Source of the DNA: Carya illinoinensis
Taxonomy: Eukaryota; Streptophyta; Magnoliopsida; Fagales; Juglandaceae
DNA length: 64,000 bases
Assembly (NCBI RefSeq): GCF_018687715.1
Contig: NC_056755.1
Location: forward strand, 17,986,001-18,050,000
Reading direction: 5' to 3'
In this document: in pieces, positions 22,501 to 35,143 of the stretch
How positions within the stretch are numbered: position 1 is the first letter of the stretch
Layout of the letters: each line of letters opens with the position of its first letter
Program-made: the position numbers and the translations under genes
The notes under the pieces: model-generated
What the model saw: the letters and a program-made list of their open reading frames with translations, nothing else
Databases searched by the model: none
What the model was told of the DNA's origin: nothing

Positions 22501-23624
22501 AATCCAAGTATAGTTATGGATATTCTAAAAATGCCGTGTGGTGCTGTGAATCATGGAGATAAAAGGATGTGGGAATTTGAAAGAAACGGCTTATTTAGTG
22601 TCAGAAGTTGCTACCGGCTCATTATGGATAAACAAGGCTTTCAATAAGCTAAATCCTCTAATGCTATAAATCACAAAATGCTCTGGAAGCATCTATGGAA
22701 GATGCTGGTTCCAAACAAGATAAAAATTTTTGCTTGGCATGCTTGCAAAGATGGATTGCCGACAAAGACAAATCTTTTGTTAAAACATGTTCCTATCAAT
22801 GGGATTTGCAGTTTCTATAAGGAGCAAGAAGAGGGAGTTTTTAATGCTTTGGTGGGTTGTAAATTTCTGGAAGGAGCTTGGTTGAAAGCTCTGCCTTCTA
22901 TGAATGCAGCATCTCATTCAAATATTTTTGATATTGCCTTTTAGTTTTGTTTGGATAAGCATTGGGAGAGTCTATCTATTTTCTTCACTGTGGCTTGGGG
23001 TTTTTGGTATAGACGAAATAAATTTTATCATGATCAAATTGGTGTTTCTCCCTATCATACTATTGATCATGCTTTATCTGTGTTGAAAAGTTATAAATCT
23101 ATACAAAAGCATAATCGACGGCAAGTGCAAGCTCTCTATCACTGGAAGGTGCCTCAAGAAGATTTTCTCAAGCTTAATGTAGATGGCTCTTTACATGTAG
23201 AAGCTGGAAAAGCTGGAACTGGAGCTATTTTGAGAGATAACATGGGAAGAATACTGCTGGCAGCAGCTCTACCAGAAGTGTTGATGAAGTGGAGCACATT
23301 GAACTTTTAGCCATTTTCCGTGGATTACAACTCTGTGCAGGTATGGGTATTACTAATATCCAAGTGGAAAGTGATTGCCTCATGGTGATTGAAGCTCTAA
23401 ACAAAGATAGTATGTCCAATTCGCAGTATGGTGGGATTTATTTGGAGATTAAATAGTTGTCTTCTTTGTTTCGAATTTGTTTATTTACACATGTTTATAG
23501 GGAAGCTAATAAGGCTGCCCATTCTCTAGCTCAACATGATAGACATCTTGATAATATTACTACTTGGTGGGATTGTATTCCGGACTTTTTATCTCAAACC
23601 TTATGGTTTGATTTATGTCTGTAA
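19532..23624 (+). pseudogene. LINE ORF2: endonuclease, reverse transcriptase, zf-RVT, RNase H
   Basis: 19532-20404 is an apurinic-type endonuclease domain (LAWNARGLGNPRG, FLQETR, MGDLNE, YSDHLPI). 20627-21592 is RT, with SKAPGPDGMSPIFF, NYRPIRLCN, SAFVPGRLITDN and KLDMSKAYNRVEW, followed by FADDSLIF after a stop. 22084-22944 covers the RT thumb and zf-RVT region. 22951-23624 holds an RNase H-like domain beginning LKLNVDGSL. Stops lie at 20402, 20564, 21590, 21850, 22033, 22645 and 22942. Frame changes lie near 21707 and 23275. At most of these stops the family has Trp. Confidence 0.92.
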
Positions 23625-23685
23625 TCTTCTCTTTGATTTAATGAAGTTGGAAGTTCGAGTATCAAAAAAAAAATGTTTAAAGATT

Positions 23686-24024
23686 GATGTTTAAATATTA
23701 ATGTTTGAAAAAAAAAATTACACTAAATCTATACTCAACAGTATATTCTGGACGATAGATATAAATTAATATTACCAATTGTTTTATTTGTCTTAAGTTC
23801 TGGCGTGCTAGCTCCATTAATTAAGAGCTAGCGTTTCTAGTAGTAGTTTGACTTGATAATCCTCATGACTTGGCCGGCCCTATTTGCAATCCACCATAAC
23901 AAGAAAGATACTTTTCACACGTTTGTATATGAAAGATGAATATGACTCTTCATAAAATATATTTCTGACACAACGATTTTTCGTGAATGTCAATATCAGT
24001 GAAATAATCATAGTTCTTTATAAT
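23686..24024. other. Spacer between the LINE and the CACTA element
   Basis: AT-rich and without a recognisable gene. This appears to be the older host sequence into which the LINE and the CACTA element inserted. Confidence 0.5.
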
Positions 24025-24049
24025 CGTCACTACAAGAATTTGGACTTTT

Positions 24050-24222
24050 TCCAGCGATTTTTGAGTCGCTGCAAAAATATTCGCCGTAATATAGATCATA
24101 TAGCGGCGACTTATTAATCGCTGCTATATATCCACTGAATAGTGGCGATAAGTATCATTCTGCTATATCCTAACAACTATAACTATTTTCGCGGCGACAA
24201 TTTTCGCTGCAATACCATGAAT
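24050..24222. repeat. Left subterminal repeats of the CACTA element
   Basis: About four copies of CAGCGATT/TCGCTGC-type words, partly paired as palindromes (for example CAGCGATTTTTGAGTCGCTG). They are the same motif as the array at the right end. In En/Spm such subterminal motifs bind TNPA. Confidence 0.8.
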
Positions 24223-24239
24223 AATTAGTAGAGGCGCCA

Positions 24240-24658
24240 AAACAACAATTTTATTTTCTATTTCCCTCCCCGCAGCCTGGAGTTAGTCACAGTGCCTCTC
24301 CTCCCTCCGTTTGTGTTTCAGTCGATTTCTTACTAAATCCCTTCCGGCGATTCGATACGACGGCGGCGACGATAATCCCCCTCCCAATCGCTCCCAAAGC
24401 TCCCTCTCTGGCCTCCACTACATTTTCGCCGTCAAGTAGAAGCTTGGTCATCGTTTCCAACCCAAACCAAAGCTGTGCCGGGGACTATCAGCTTACCCAT
24501 TAGGTTGTATGTTACCCCCTTCAAATCTTAAACTTTCTATACCTTGCTATGCGTCTACCAAAAATTAAATCCCCATTCTGTTGAATGCATATGTACAAAC
24601 GATAATCAAAGCCAACTTCGACCTCTGTCCTGATCTAGAGCGGGGTAATTTCTTCCAT
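24240..24658. other. GC- and pyrimidine-rich segment inside the CACTA element
   Basis: This segment is much richer in C and G than the surrounding element. It has CCTCCCC/CTCCCTCC runs and a GACGGCGGCGACGAT stretch near 24358-24372, in the style of a plant gene's 5' leader. It may be captured host sequence or the element's own promoter. No ORF was recognised. Confidence 0.35.
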
Positions 24659-25086
24659 TTTGCTGTTAGTCAGAAACAAAGGCCGAGAGAGTCCCAGTTC
24701 TTACTGTGTGCGAGGCTTGCCAGTCCATGGAAAGGGGTAATTTCTTCCATATGTAATTTTTTTTTTAAAAAACCATGCATGAACATAGCGCCATGGAAAG
24801 GGGTGACTTGGATTGTACCATTACATGCACAAATTGGATTTTTTTGGCTTTGTGCATGTTTTTTAATTTTTAATTTTATTTTTTTGATATATCTCGATGC
24901 TGTACATGTTCAATTCATTGGTTGATTATCATATAATGGTAGTTGGTATTTTCTTATGTTCAACCTCAAATATATTTAGGTCTGATCTCTAGTACTTGTT
25001 GTTGCAAACCCCATTCAATGAATCTGTGCATTTGATGTTAGTTTTAGGGCTAGATTCTAGGAAATAATTTGGGGAAAAACAAACCT
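24659..25086 (+). repeat. 428-bp direct repeat, copy 1
   Basis: Nearly identical to 25681-26108; I counted about five single-base differences by eye. It includes CCATGGAAAGGGGTGACTTG and an AT-rich right half. No coding content was recognised. Confidence 0.9.
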
Positions 25087-25680
25087 CAAATTATAATTGT
25101 ACAATTAATTACCTCCAATAGCTTTTGAGGACTCACTCGAAGATTAATCCAAGTGCTGATCTTCGAAGAACTGTGGCCTTTTGTCCAATCAGGTTTTGCA
25201 GGCGGGGAAGATGATGATGGTGGTGATATCATGCATAAATTAGTAGTACTTCCTTCTACAATATTAGAAAAAGTCATCATGTTTGTTGTATATATTTTCC
25301 TTTTCGTTTTAAGACGTACATGATGTATGCAGCCATCATGTGCATCATGTGTTTGAAGTTACGAGGTCTAATAATTTGTCTCATGAGGTCTTATTACTAA
25401 ACAAAGTGGTACTGCATAATATATATATACACACACTCTAGAAATTCATGATCGAGTTCCGACGTACTTAAGCCATCTTAAATGATTGGAACACTGAGCT
25501 AGCTAGCGTAGTGCCAAGCTAGCTATCATATCATAAGCCTGGTTGGCGAGGAGCTGGATTACACTAAACTCTATATATATAATTAAAAAGGTCAATTAGA
25601 AAATGAAATAATGCCAAACAGGATGATATTATAAATTGCATGCATGGGTAAAGAAATAGAATGATTTTGGATCATTTTAT
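25087..25680. other. Unique spacer between the 428-bp repeats
   Basis: A minus-strand frame at 25086-25280 is Ser/Pro-rich and then reads KISTWINLRVSPQKLLE. It has the look of a captured host exon, but I do not recognise the family. The rest is AT-rich. Confidence 0.3.
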
Positions 25681-26108
25681 TTTGCTGTTAGTCAGAAACA
25701 AAGGCCAAGAGAGTCCCAGTTCTTACTGTGTGCGAGGCTTGCCAGTCCATGGAAAGGGGTAATTTCTTCCATATGTAATTTTTTTTTTAAAAAACCATGC
25801 ATGAACATAGCGCCATGGAAAGGGGTGACTTGGATTGTACCATTACATGCACAAATTGGATTTTTTTGGCTTTGTGCATGTTTTTTAATTTTTAATTTTA
25901 TTTTTTTGATATATCTCGATGTTGTGCATGTTCAATTCATTGGTTGATTATCATATAATGGTAGTTGGTATTTTCTTATGTTCAACCTCAAATATATTTA
26001 GGTCTGATCTCTAGTACTTGTTGCTGCAAACCCCATTCAATGAATCTGTGCATTTGAGGTTAGTTTTAGGGCTAGATTCTAGGAAATAATTTGGGGAAAA
26101 ACAAACCT
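25681..26108 (+). repeat. 428-bp direct repeat, copy 2
   Basis: The second copy, offset 1022 bp from the first. The two copies lack TG...CA ends, a primer binding site between them and a flanking duplication, so they are not LTRs of a small element. Confidence 0.9.
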
Positions 26109-26794
26109 GCGATTCCAACATTGTCCATTCAAGCTTTAAACAATGGCATATCCTACCAACACTTTGTTTTTTTTCTTTCCAAAAATCTGGATGCTTGTTA
26201 AAATCTGTGTTAGTATGGTTGGTTGCCTGAAACTAGGTGTTCTTTTCAATGATCATCATGCTTATGTTCATTTATTCAAAAGGCTGTCTTTCTAAGCTTG
26301 CTTATATTCATTCAGTTTTGATAAATATCCTAATATGTATCAACACCCACTATTAGTTTTGCATCTACAACTTGGTCCCATGTTGTTACTTAGGATGACA
26401 AAACGGGGACAAATCAATGCTATGTAATTTATTATGTTATAAATAGAACAGGTTAAGATGTTCTATTTTTCCATTAATTAATCTAAACAATAAAAGTTAG
26501 GCTGAGTTGAAAATTGAGTCTGTAGGCAATAAGTTAAACACTATGAATAGACCAATAGGAGCAAATAAATGGTTATTGAAATGAGGTTTCTCCAAAGTTC
26601 TAGTAGACTAGCACTAAATCATATGGAGGGTGCTCCTAAATATTATCATCAGATGTCACTAATAAAATCTGAATGATGGTCAAAGACCTGTTGGATGACA
26701 GTGTTCAAGAGGTTCACAGTATAGCTAGAGAAGTCAACCATGATTCTATAGGCCGATAGTACACTTGTTTTCTAATAACAAGTAAGACTGGAAC

Positions 26795-27545
26795 GTGGAT
26801 TTCTCTAGAGACTTACAGGATCGTTTAGTGAGTGAAGCTGCTGATTTCAATGCTATCCTTTCTGCTTCTAAGATTGATCAGACCAGGGATGGGACTCTGC
26901 AATGGACTCATGATTCTAAAAGCAGATTTTCTTTGGAGTTTTCTTACAAGATCTTAGCTAGTCTTGGTAATATCACATTTCCCTCGAAATGTATTTGGAT
27001 GGCTAAAGTGCCCAGTAAAGTTGCTTTTTTTGGCTGGTTGGTGTCGCTTGAGAAAGTTTTAACTACCGATAATGGAAGGAAAAGGGGCTTTTATGACCTG
27101 GACTGGTGCACCATGTGTAAAAATGATGGTGAATCTGTCAACCATTTGTTTCTTCATTGTGAAAGGGCAACGGCTTTGTGGAAAGAGTTATTCGACCTAG
27201 TAGGTATCGTTTGGGTCATGCCTTTTCACGTGGTGGATTTTTTGGTTTGCTGGCAAGGAGCAACTGGAAGGAGGCGAAGTATAGAGGAGTGGAGAATGAT
27301 CCCCCTGTGCTTATTCTGGTGTCAATGTCTTGAGAGAAATGGGAGGTGTTTTGAAGATCGTGAACGCACAAGGATGGAACTTAGGGACTTTCCCCTCAAC
27401 ACTTTAAACTTTTGGGCGAATTATCTTTTAAGGGATATCAACATTTGTAATGTTTTTCTTTAGTTCTGTTTCTGATTTAGATTGTACTTAGGTTTACTCT
27501 CTTTTATACTACCCGTGTACTTGGGCTATGCCTATTTACTATGAA
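26795..27545 (+). pseudogene. LINE ORF2 3' fragment (zf-RVT) inside the CACTA element
   Basis: The 222-codon open frame at 26795-27463 has FSLEFSYKIL, IWMAKVPSKVAFFGWL, CTMCKNDGESVNHLFLHC and the ATALWKELF stretch. This is the zf-RVT region near the C terminus of plant LINE ORF2. It has no internal stop, unlike the LINE at 17940-23670, and belongs to a different LINE lineage that lacks an RNase H domain. No poly-A tail or TSD is visible, so it may have been captured or later rearranged. The RT and endonuclease parts are absent. Confidence 0.8.
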
Positions 27546-30500
27546 TAATCATCCATATTATCTATCGCTGAAACAGTCTTCCTATTAGTTAGTTAGCTGG
27601 AAAATGTTTGGAGTTTTTTCCAGCCAGACATTTTTGGATGCCATATGAGTTTTGGAAAGGTGATGACAAATTACCCTTTTCATTGCTCTATGTTCATGAT
27701 CACTAATATGATGTAGAAGGTTGTCTTTGCCACTTTTATAAGAACTTAGATCAGCAAAAGAGTCTTATCGACTTTTGCACCATGCATTTAGAAGCCGACA
27801 GTTTACTTTTTATTAGTGGCGAATATAGCATAGCATTTTTTGAGTAACATATTAAGAGTAGGTTACACATTTATTACTTGCAAATATTGCATGCTTTAAG
27901 TACTCTATGGCAGTTTGTAATACTGTAAATCTAGTAACATTGGCAACATTTTCTGAGTTTTGAGTAAAAAACTACCTGGCTATAGTAAATCTCTTTGCTA
28001 TAATTTAGTGCACATGTATTAAATTTGTATTAAATAAAAATAAAAACATCCTACATTATATATCTCTTATATAATTATTATAAACTAAAGTTGATGTGCA
28101 AAACTGACACGAGTTTGAGATCAAGATGTATGGGGGTTCTTCCTTTAACTTGTTTAAATTGAGCATCCGGCTGATTTTTAAATCTATTCTTCCCAAACAT
28201 TTTTAACCCACACCAAAAGAATAGATCATACATCAAAGCTATTTATGTCGAGCAACTTTGTCTCAAACTTTACATAGCAAAGATGTGATGCATATGGTGA
28301 ACATATGCATTGGCCCTAATAAAGGAACTTCCTTGATTGGCAGTTCCGCTAAGATAGGTCTCCACGAGCAACCATTGCCTGCAAAGTCAAGAAAACTAGT
28401 TCTGTTGCATTAGGAAGGATGATATTGATTGAAGATCACAAATAGATTCTTTCAGATCAATAATATGTTTCCTCCTATCAAAATTAAAAAAAAAAAAAAA
28501 AGACTGAAGCAAAAAGATTGCTAATTTGGTTACAGTGAGTACAAGCATGTTATTTTTATGGTTTCTTTTTTTTTTTTTTTTTGCCTAGGGGGGGGGGGGT
28601 GTGGTGACCATATAAATGATATGGCTGTCTATGCTATTATAAAAAATTTCTGTAATTAAATTTCTGTGCTGATTTTTTTTGTACTTATATAATCATCTGT
28701 TTTTAATTCTTTGAGAATATTAAGCAGGCAATGAACTTAATTCAAAACTTCCATAGCAGTTTAATCTGAGATTAGGGATCGCCTGTGAAACACCTCTTAA
28801 ATTTTAACAACCGAGAAACACCTGCAGTATAATATGTGCACTAAGATTGTCTTAATAATTGATTGCTTAGGCCCTGTCTCTTTCTTGGAAATAATTGTGT
28901 GTTTCGATTTGTTGTAGGTTTGAATTTGCAGTAGATTGCCATTGTGCAGCAATAGCCTGTCTAACATCACGCACACCCTGCCGCGACTGTCGTTGCTAAA
29001 TAGGTAACTATGAGGCATGTATTTTTGTTTTACTTTCTGTCTTGATTTGCTGTGAGTGGCAGAAAAGTACAAGAAAAACTATCGCTGAAATCCTAGGCTC
29101 TAAACCAGTGGACTTTGTATGGACTTTTTGGGTTTAAAGACTACCATGTATAAAGCGAATGGAAATTTCATTCAAAATGTTTTTGTATTGTTTGTCTTCC
29201 ATGTTAAAAGCAGTATTTTGACTCTTACATATACTTCTAAAACATTAACGACCAATACATTCGTTTACACTTATATATATGGCCTGTCTTTTTACAATGT
29301 TTTTCTCCTATGAATTCTTTGTACAATGTGGGATATTGATTGACTACCCTTTAATTAATTCTCGAATGACATATATATGGAATAAACAGTGTGGAATAAA
29401 TGGAGCGTTTCTAACCAAAAGATAACATTATTCATCTCACTTATGACGATTGTGACTGCCCTTTCTTTTGTGTAGAGAATTTTAGCATGTGCAGATTTAA
29501 GTGACTCGGACATTACGGTCCATCTCCCATTTATATCTGATCTTCCAGCCTTTTTTTTTTTCCTTGATGTTTCGTTTATGGGCCGGTAATGGGACAAAGT
29601 GTTTTGCATTTTTGCCTTGTTGGACCTAAAATAGGTGACAAAGTGCTTATTTCACAACCAATTGTGAAATAATCTTGCCCTTTCAGCTAATCGCTAAAGG
29701 TCAAATCTGAACTTTCAGATGATAATTTCCCAATGGTATGTTGACTGATATGTTCTGTTATGCGCATTCTCCTATTTTGGGTATGCTTAAATCCAACGTT
29801 AAAAAGTAGGCAAAGCTTCCTGGGACATACCTTGAAATGGTTATTTTTAATTGTTTATGGAAGTATGATTAACATTCTGCTTGTTGGTTTTGTTGAACTG
29901 ATGGATGATAATAAAGAGCAATGCTAGGGACAAGCCATCTTGTGAAAACTGCTTCTCAGTTAACCTTGTTTAGAAGTTGTTTAGAAGTTGGTTATATTCC
30001 TGAGGTTAATGTCGTTTAACCTTCTTTTGACATTAGTGCTGATAAGAGAGGCAGGCCAAGGGCCACATGAGCAATTTGACATTTGTGTTTGTGGTTGAGT
30101 TATTGACCAGCTAACTCAAGAACAAATTAAAGGGTTGACTAGATTTGGGTTTTTTTTTTTTTTTTAACATCAACTGAAATTTACAGTTTAGATAATTATA
30201 AAAATGTTACAACTATAAATAAATCTGTGTACAAATTGCTATAAATTTGTGTGCTTAAAAATAATTTTTTTATTTAACAAATATTAATATGATTATAAAT
30301 TTATTTTTATAGAATTTTTTTTGGGTATAGAAATCCTGATTGCATTAATCTTAGATGAAAATAATTAAAGGGTTGTCAACTTGAGCATTCATTAATTATC
30401 ATCCATTAAAAACTGAATGAAAGTTGCAGCATTAGTAGCAGTAATTAGTTAAGACCTGCACAGCACAGCACTGATGTGAATAGATATAGACAAAGACTGC

Positions 30501-31900
30501 CCCTTTGCTTTGCTTGCTTGCATTCTTTGATGTGATCAGAGTCCAAAGTCGAAAAACAAAGCATTAAAAATAATGCTTAGTCTACAACCAACAAGTAATT
30601 GCATTTAGAGCAGGAGAAGAGGAGGAGAGGTCCCCTTTCTATTAAGTAACATTGTTTTGGTCTAGATATATAGGCCGGCCTCCCTAAGTACTTAATGCTT
30701 AAGCTTGTTGTCTATGTCTATGCAAGCTAAGAGCAGCAGCTAGACGGCTACATCCATCTTTTATAGTTGAAAGCTATTGTGTTTGTGGGTGATGTTCTCT
30801 AGGAAGCTGGAAGATAACTGTTCCTCATGAGTCATGCAAGGCTGCAATATCCCTTCTCCTCCTTCTCTTCGTCTCCTCCCCGGCTAGCTCTCTAGCATTT
30901 AAAGACCTTAGAAACTTCTTTATCTTTGACATTTGAGATTTTTTCATATATATAATAAATGCAGGCCGTACCATCATAAAGCTCTAAATTATTGACACAA
31001 CGAACGTGTGTAGCCGTCTGTTTGTCCCCAAAAACCTCAACATTCCAACACCCATTATCATTTACCAGCTGAATCCCATAAAACAATTTTATCATGCTTT
31101 TCCTTTTGATCAGAACAAAAGCTATTTTACTGTTCGCTGTAATATTGTTGTACAGTGCATGCCATGTTTTTTGTACTGTACTCAAGTTTATTAAATACGT
31201 TACAGCTTTGCTTATATTTAATGCGTGGCTCTGAGTTAGGGTGGAAAAAATTACGATTAAATGCCTTGCTCCTTTACTTTTTGTTGGGAAAGTCCATGCT
31301 TGAATTTTTACAACTTCTGGGACATTATTGCTTGAAGTGGCCCAGAAGTAGAAACATAAATTTTTACTTCTGGGCTAAACCATGAAAGATGTGAGTGTGC
31401 CTGAACGATCTTCTTCAGGTACATCTATGTTTACACATCCAATTACAACAATGAACCAAAGAATACTAGAAACCCCCTTTGATATACCAGTTATCCCCCG
31501 AAAATGCTTAGACTTCAAGTTAAACATTTATTCTCCATTCATGAGGTCCACGCTATGTTCATTTAAAGATCCAATTGGTAACTAAATTTAATCACTCAAT
31601 CAAGATTGTGATACCATCGGTTGTGAGGCTTCTCTTATACTTGATGAAGCTTTGTACAACTGTGCATAACCTCACTCATTCCACTAACTCAACTGTGGAA
31701 TGAGTGATACTTGTAACATACACACCTTTCTCGTATGAGCAAAGCTTTCAACAGTTGAGCTTGCTAGACATATGAGGATGAATTCTACATTTCTTCATGT
31801 ACTATACCCGTCATCCAATTGCATGATGTGCCCAAAGGTCATATATTTTGCCTTCATTTTTCCATGTTTGTCAAACGGTACTTCATCAACTACCTGAATA
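27546..31900. other. Non-coding interior of the CACTA element
   Basis: AT-rich, with poly-A near 28484-28502, a T-run/G-run junction near 28566-28600, and a segment with gene-leader-like CTCCTTCTC runs near 30850-30890. A 97-codon minus-strand frame at 30892-31185 has no family resemblance. Promoter or leader sequence of the transposase gene probably lies at the right end, but I see no defined element. Confidence 0.4.
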
Positions 31901-31947
31901 TCATGGTCTCTATTTTTTTAACTCTATTCCTCACCCACTTTTTTTAG

Positions 31948-34509
31948 ATGGACAAAAGTTGGATGAATGAGCCCGATAGACTATTATCGCCTGCATACTC
32001 CGAAGGGGTTAAAAATTTCCTGTCACAAGCACAAATTCATGCAAGTGGAAGGAATCGCATTCGGTGTCCATGCCGTACATGCCTTAACAATCTGTGGCTG
32101 CCTATATTTGAGGTGGAAACCCATTTGTTCATGAAAGGGATCAATCCAAATTACACACAATGGATATTTCATGGGGAGGAGGATACAACACAATACGTCA
32201 GTGACGACGATATCTCGAATGAGGTTATACCCGAAGATGATTACATCGATGACATGCAGCAGATGTTGGATGACATGCGTGCAGGCACCTTTGTTGATGT
32301 GCCACAAGAGAACACTGGATCATCAAATAGGCCACCAATTCCTGAAGATTCACCAGCAACGTCTTTTGACAAGCTACTGGAGGATGCCCGACGTCCTCTT
32401 TTCGACGGGTGTACAACATTTACAAAGTTGTCGTTCATTGTGAAGTTATTACACATCAAATCTATCGGTGGATGGTCAATTAGATCATTTGACATGCTCC
32501 TTGATCTGTTGCGGTCTTCCTTTCCTGATGCACTCTTACCACAATCATATGAGGAGTCAAAGTCTTTGGAGCGCGGGTTGGGTTTCAATTACCATAAAAT
32601 CCATGCGTGCCCCAATGACTGCATCTTATTCTGGAAGGAATATGACACGCTTAATGAATGCCCTGTATGTAAGGCTTCGAGGTGGATGCCAAATACACAC
32701 GGATCACGCGTCATACCTCAAAAAGTGTTGTGCCATTTTCCGTTGAAACCGAGATTGCAGCGTCTTTTTATGTCTGTGAAGATAGCAGGTGATATGAGAT
32801 GGCATAAAGAGCATCGGGCAATAGAAGATAGTAGTATGAGACATCCGGCTGACTCTGAGTCTTGGAAGAAATTTGATGAACATCATAGTTGGTTCACTGC
32901 GGATCCTCGCAATGTTAGGCTCGGACTAGCAAGTGACGGCTTCACTCCCTTCAACAACTTGGCTAAACCTCATAGCATTTGGCCTGTGATCCTTGTCCCG
33001 TATAACTTGCTGCCATGGTCATGCATGAAGGACCAATTCTTTATAACATCTCTGATTATTCCAGGGCCAAGGTCACCAGGGAATGAGATCGATGTTTACT
33101 TGCAACCGTTGCTGGATGAGTTGCTTGAACTCTGGGAATATGGGGTACCTACATATGATGCCTCAAGTAAGGAGACGTTTACGTTGCATGCTGCATTGTT
33201 GTGGACAATCAATGACTTTCCTGCCTACGGGAATCTCTCTGGCTAGTCAACAAAGGGAAAATTAGCTTGTCCGTCTTGTAATGCTGACACGGACTCCAAT
33301 TGGTTGAAATATGGCCGAAAACATTGTTATATGGGACACCGACGTTTCTTACAGCCAGATCACATGTGGAGAAGAAGGAAATGGTTGTTCAACGGTAAAG
33401 AAGATCATCGTATGCCACCAAGGGATATGGGAGGATACGATATTCTAACTCAATTGCAGATGATTGGGGATGTGACATTTGGCAAATCTCTTAGGAAGAG
33501 AAAACGTACTGCCGAAGAGCTGAATTGGACAAAGTGCAGCATATTCTTCACATTACCTTACTGGTCAACACTTCGACTTCGGCATAATTTAGATGTTATG
33601 CATATTGAGAAGAATATTGCCGAGAACGTCTTATTCACTTTAATGACCAGTTCAGGAAAAAGTAAGGATAATATCAATTCAAGGCGTGACCTGGAGTTAT
33701 TGGGCTATAGAAAAGAATTACATTTGAGGTGTGAAGGTGATCATGTAACAATGCCGCATGCACTGTACACATTACATGGAGATGAAAGGAAGAAGTTATG
33801 TGAGTGGCTACGCGATATCAAATTTCCAGACGGGTTCTCTTCCAATATCTCAAACTGTGTTTCTACACGTGATTGCAAAATCACTGGGTTGAAAAGCCAC
33901 GACTGTCATGTTTTCCTTCAAAGACTACTCCCAATTGCTGCAGGGGGGTTTTTAAGAAGTGACATTGCCTTGGCTTTGACTGAACTTAGCACTTTCTTCA
34001 AAGAGTTGTGCGCTCGCACACTGGATGTGAATCGCCTATCCCAGCTCCAAACTGATATAGTCACCATTCTATGCAAACTGGAGATGATATTCCCTCCCTC
34101 CTTTTTCGATGTCATGGTCCATCTAGCTGTCCATTTGCCCCGTGAGGCTATACTTGGGGGTCCAGTACAATATAGGTGGATGTACCCATTTGAGAGATAT
34201 CTAGGCAAATTCAAGCGGTATGTTAAGAATAAGGCTCGACCAGAAGGTTCAATAGCCGAGGCCTACATTCACACTGAATGCCTGACATTTTGCTCCATAT
34301 ACCTCCAAGATGTTGAGACCAAGTTCAATCGAGTGGACCGCAACATTGATGCTGATGAAGAGGAAACTATAGATGGATTCTGCATTTTTAACCAGAAAGT
34401 TCGTCCCTTGGGAACATCATCGAATGTGCAATTAGAAGATAAACTCTTTAAGGCAGCCATCTGGTATGTGCTCAACAATTGTCCGGAGATTGGACCCTAT
34501 ATACAGTAA
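31948..34509 (+). pseudogene. CACTA TNP2-type transposase with one internal amber stop
   Basis: The ATG at 31948 starts MDKSWMNEPDRLLSPAYSEG, a Transpos_assoc-type N-terminal domain with a C-x-C-x2-C zinc-like motif (RCPCRTC). Residues about 140-430 and the following part match Transposase_21 (HACPNDCILFWKEY, LASDGFTPFNNL, IPGPRSPGNEIDVYLQPLLDEL). A TAG at 33244-33246 lies where the family has Trp, directly before STKGKLACPSC. The same frame then runs open from 33247 to 34506, through HNLDVMHIEKNIAENVL and a DUF4218-like region (HLAVHLPREAILGGPVQYRWMYPFERYLGKFKRYV). A TAA ends it at 34507-34509. Similarity resumes in frame after the TAA to about 34707. Confidence 0.92.
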
Positions 34510-34707
34510 GCATCAATCTCTTTACTGCAAAATCTACTTCCATTCGAACTTAACAAGTTTGCATATATGCATGCCCATAACGCCAAATTTTATAGTGAGC
34601 ACGTGTTCTCCAAATGTAGGGAACACTACGAGAAATGTAGTGTGCAACACCCAAACAACATCATGAGCACGCATCAAACCGAGTTTGCAACTTGGTTCAA
34701 GCACTGT
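34510..34707 (+). pseudogene. Probable C-terminal continuation of the TNP2-type transposase
   Basis: After the TAA at 34507-34509 the same frame reads HNAKFYSEHVFSKCREHYEKC and QTEFATWFKHCV. Many TNP2 proteins have a comparable QIHSKEFPEWFK-type segment just after the DUF4218-like region. Either the TAA is a second nonsense change or a splice event removes it. I saw no convincing GT-AG pair at the exact place. The piece ends near a GTAAGT at 34708. Confidence 0.55.
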
Positions 34708-35143
34708 GTAAGTTCTCCTCCATACTTATCTACGTTGAGATATTATAAATTTATTTGACATGTTTTGAAATTATGAAAATAATAAATTATGATCCATCTT
34801 CAACAATATTGGTATAGATCCAGGAACTTCTTTACATTAAGGTTGGTACAACAGATTAAACCCACATACCTTTTTTGATTTTTTTTTACAAACATTAAGT
34901 ATACTTTTTGATCCATATTGACTGAACTAATATGTAGAATATCACTAAAATGTTGTTATATTCTTATTTGCTCGAAATTTGCAAATCTCTTATGATGTGT
35001 ATTTCTATAATTATGCTTGATCAGGTGAGGGGAAAACAATACTTCTGTGCATTAAAGCTTCACTGCACAGACAAGTTTGGCATCGGGGTTGCTTTCTCCT
35101 ACGAGACCAATTTATCATGCAATCCAATTTTCAAGCTGGCGGC

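Larger units (their letters stand above)
17940..23670 (+). mobile_element. L1-type LINE, full length, inactivated
   Basis: The element has an ORF1 with a DUF4283-like domain and zinc knuckle, then an ORF2 with endonuclease, reverse transcriptase, zf-RVT and RNase H regions. It ends in poly-A (23664-23673). It is flanked by AAATGTTTAAAGATT at 17925-17939 and at 23671-23685, a TSD of about 15 bp as expected for target-primed reverse transcription. Both ORFs carry multiple stops and ORF2 at least two frameshifts. The 5' leader (17940-18053) contains two TCCTAGGGTTTTTTCC-type repeats. Confidence 0.95.

Noticed and set aside
24659..26108. The 428-bp repeats as LTRs of a tiny TRIM element
   Set aside because: No TG...CA ends, no primer binding site after copy 1, no purine tract before copy 2 and no flanking duplication.
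30840..30900. Leader-like CTCCTTCTC segment as a gene start
   Set aside because: No reading frame with family resemblance follows on either strand.
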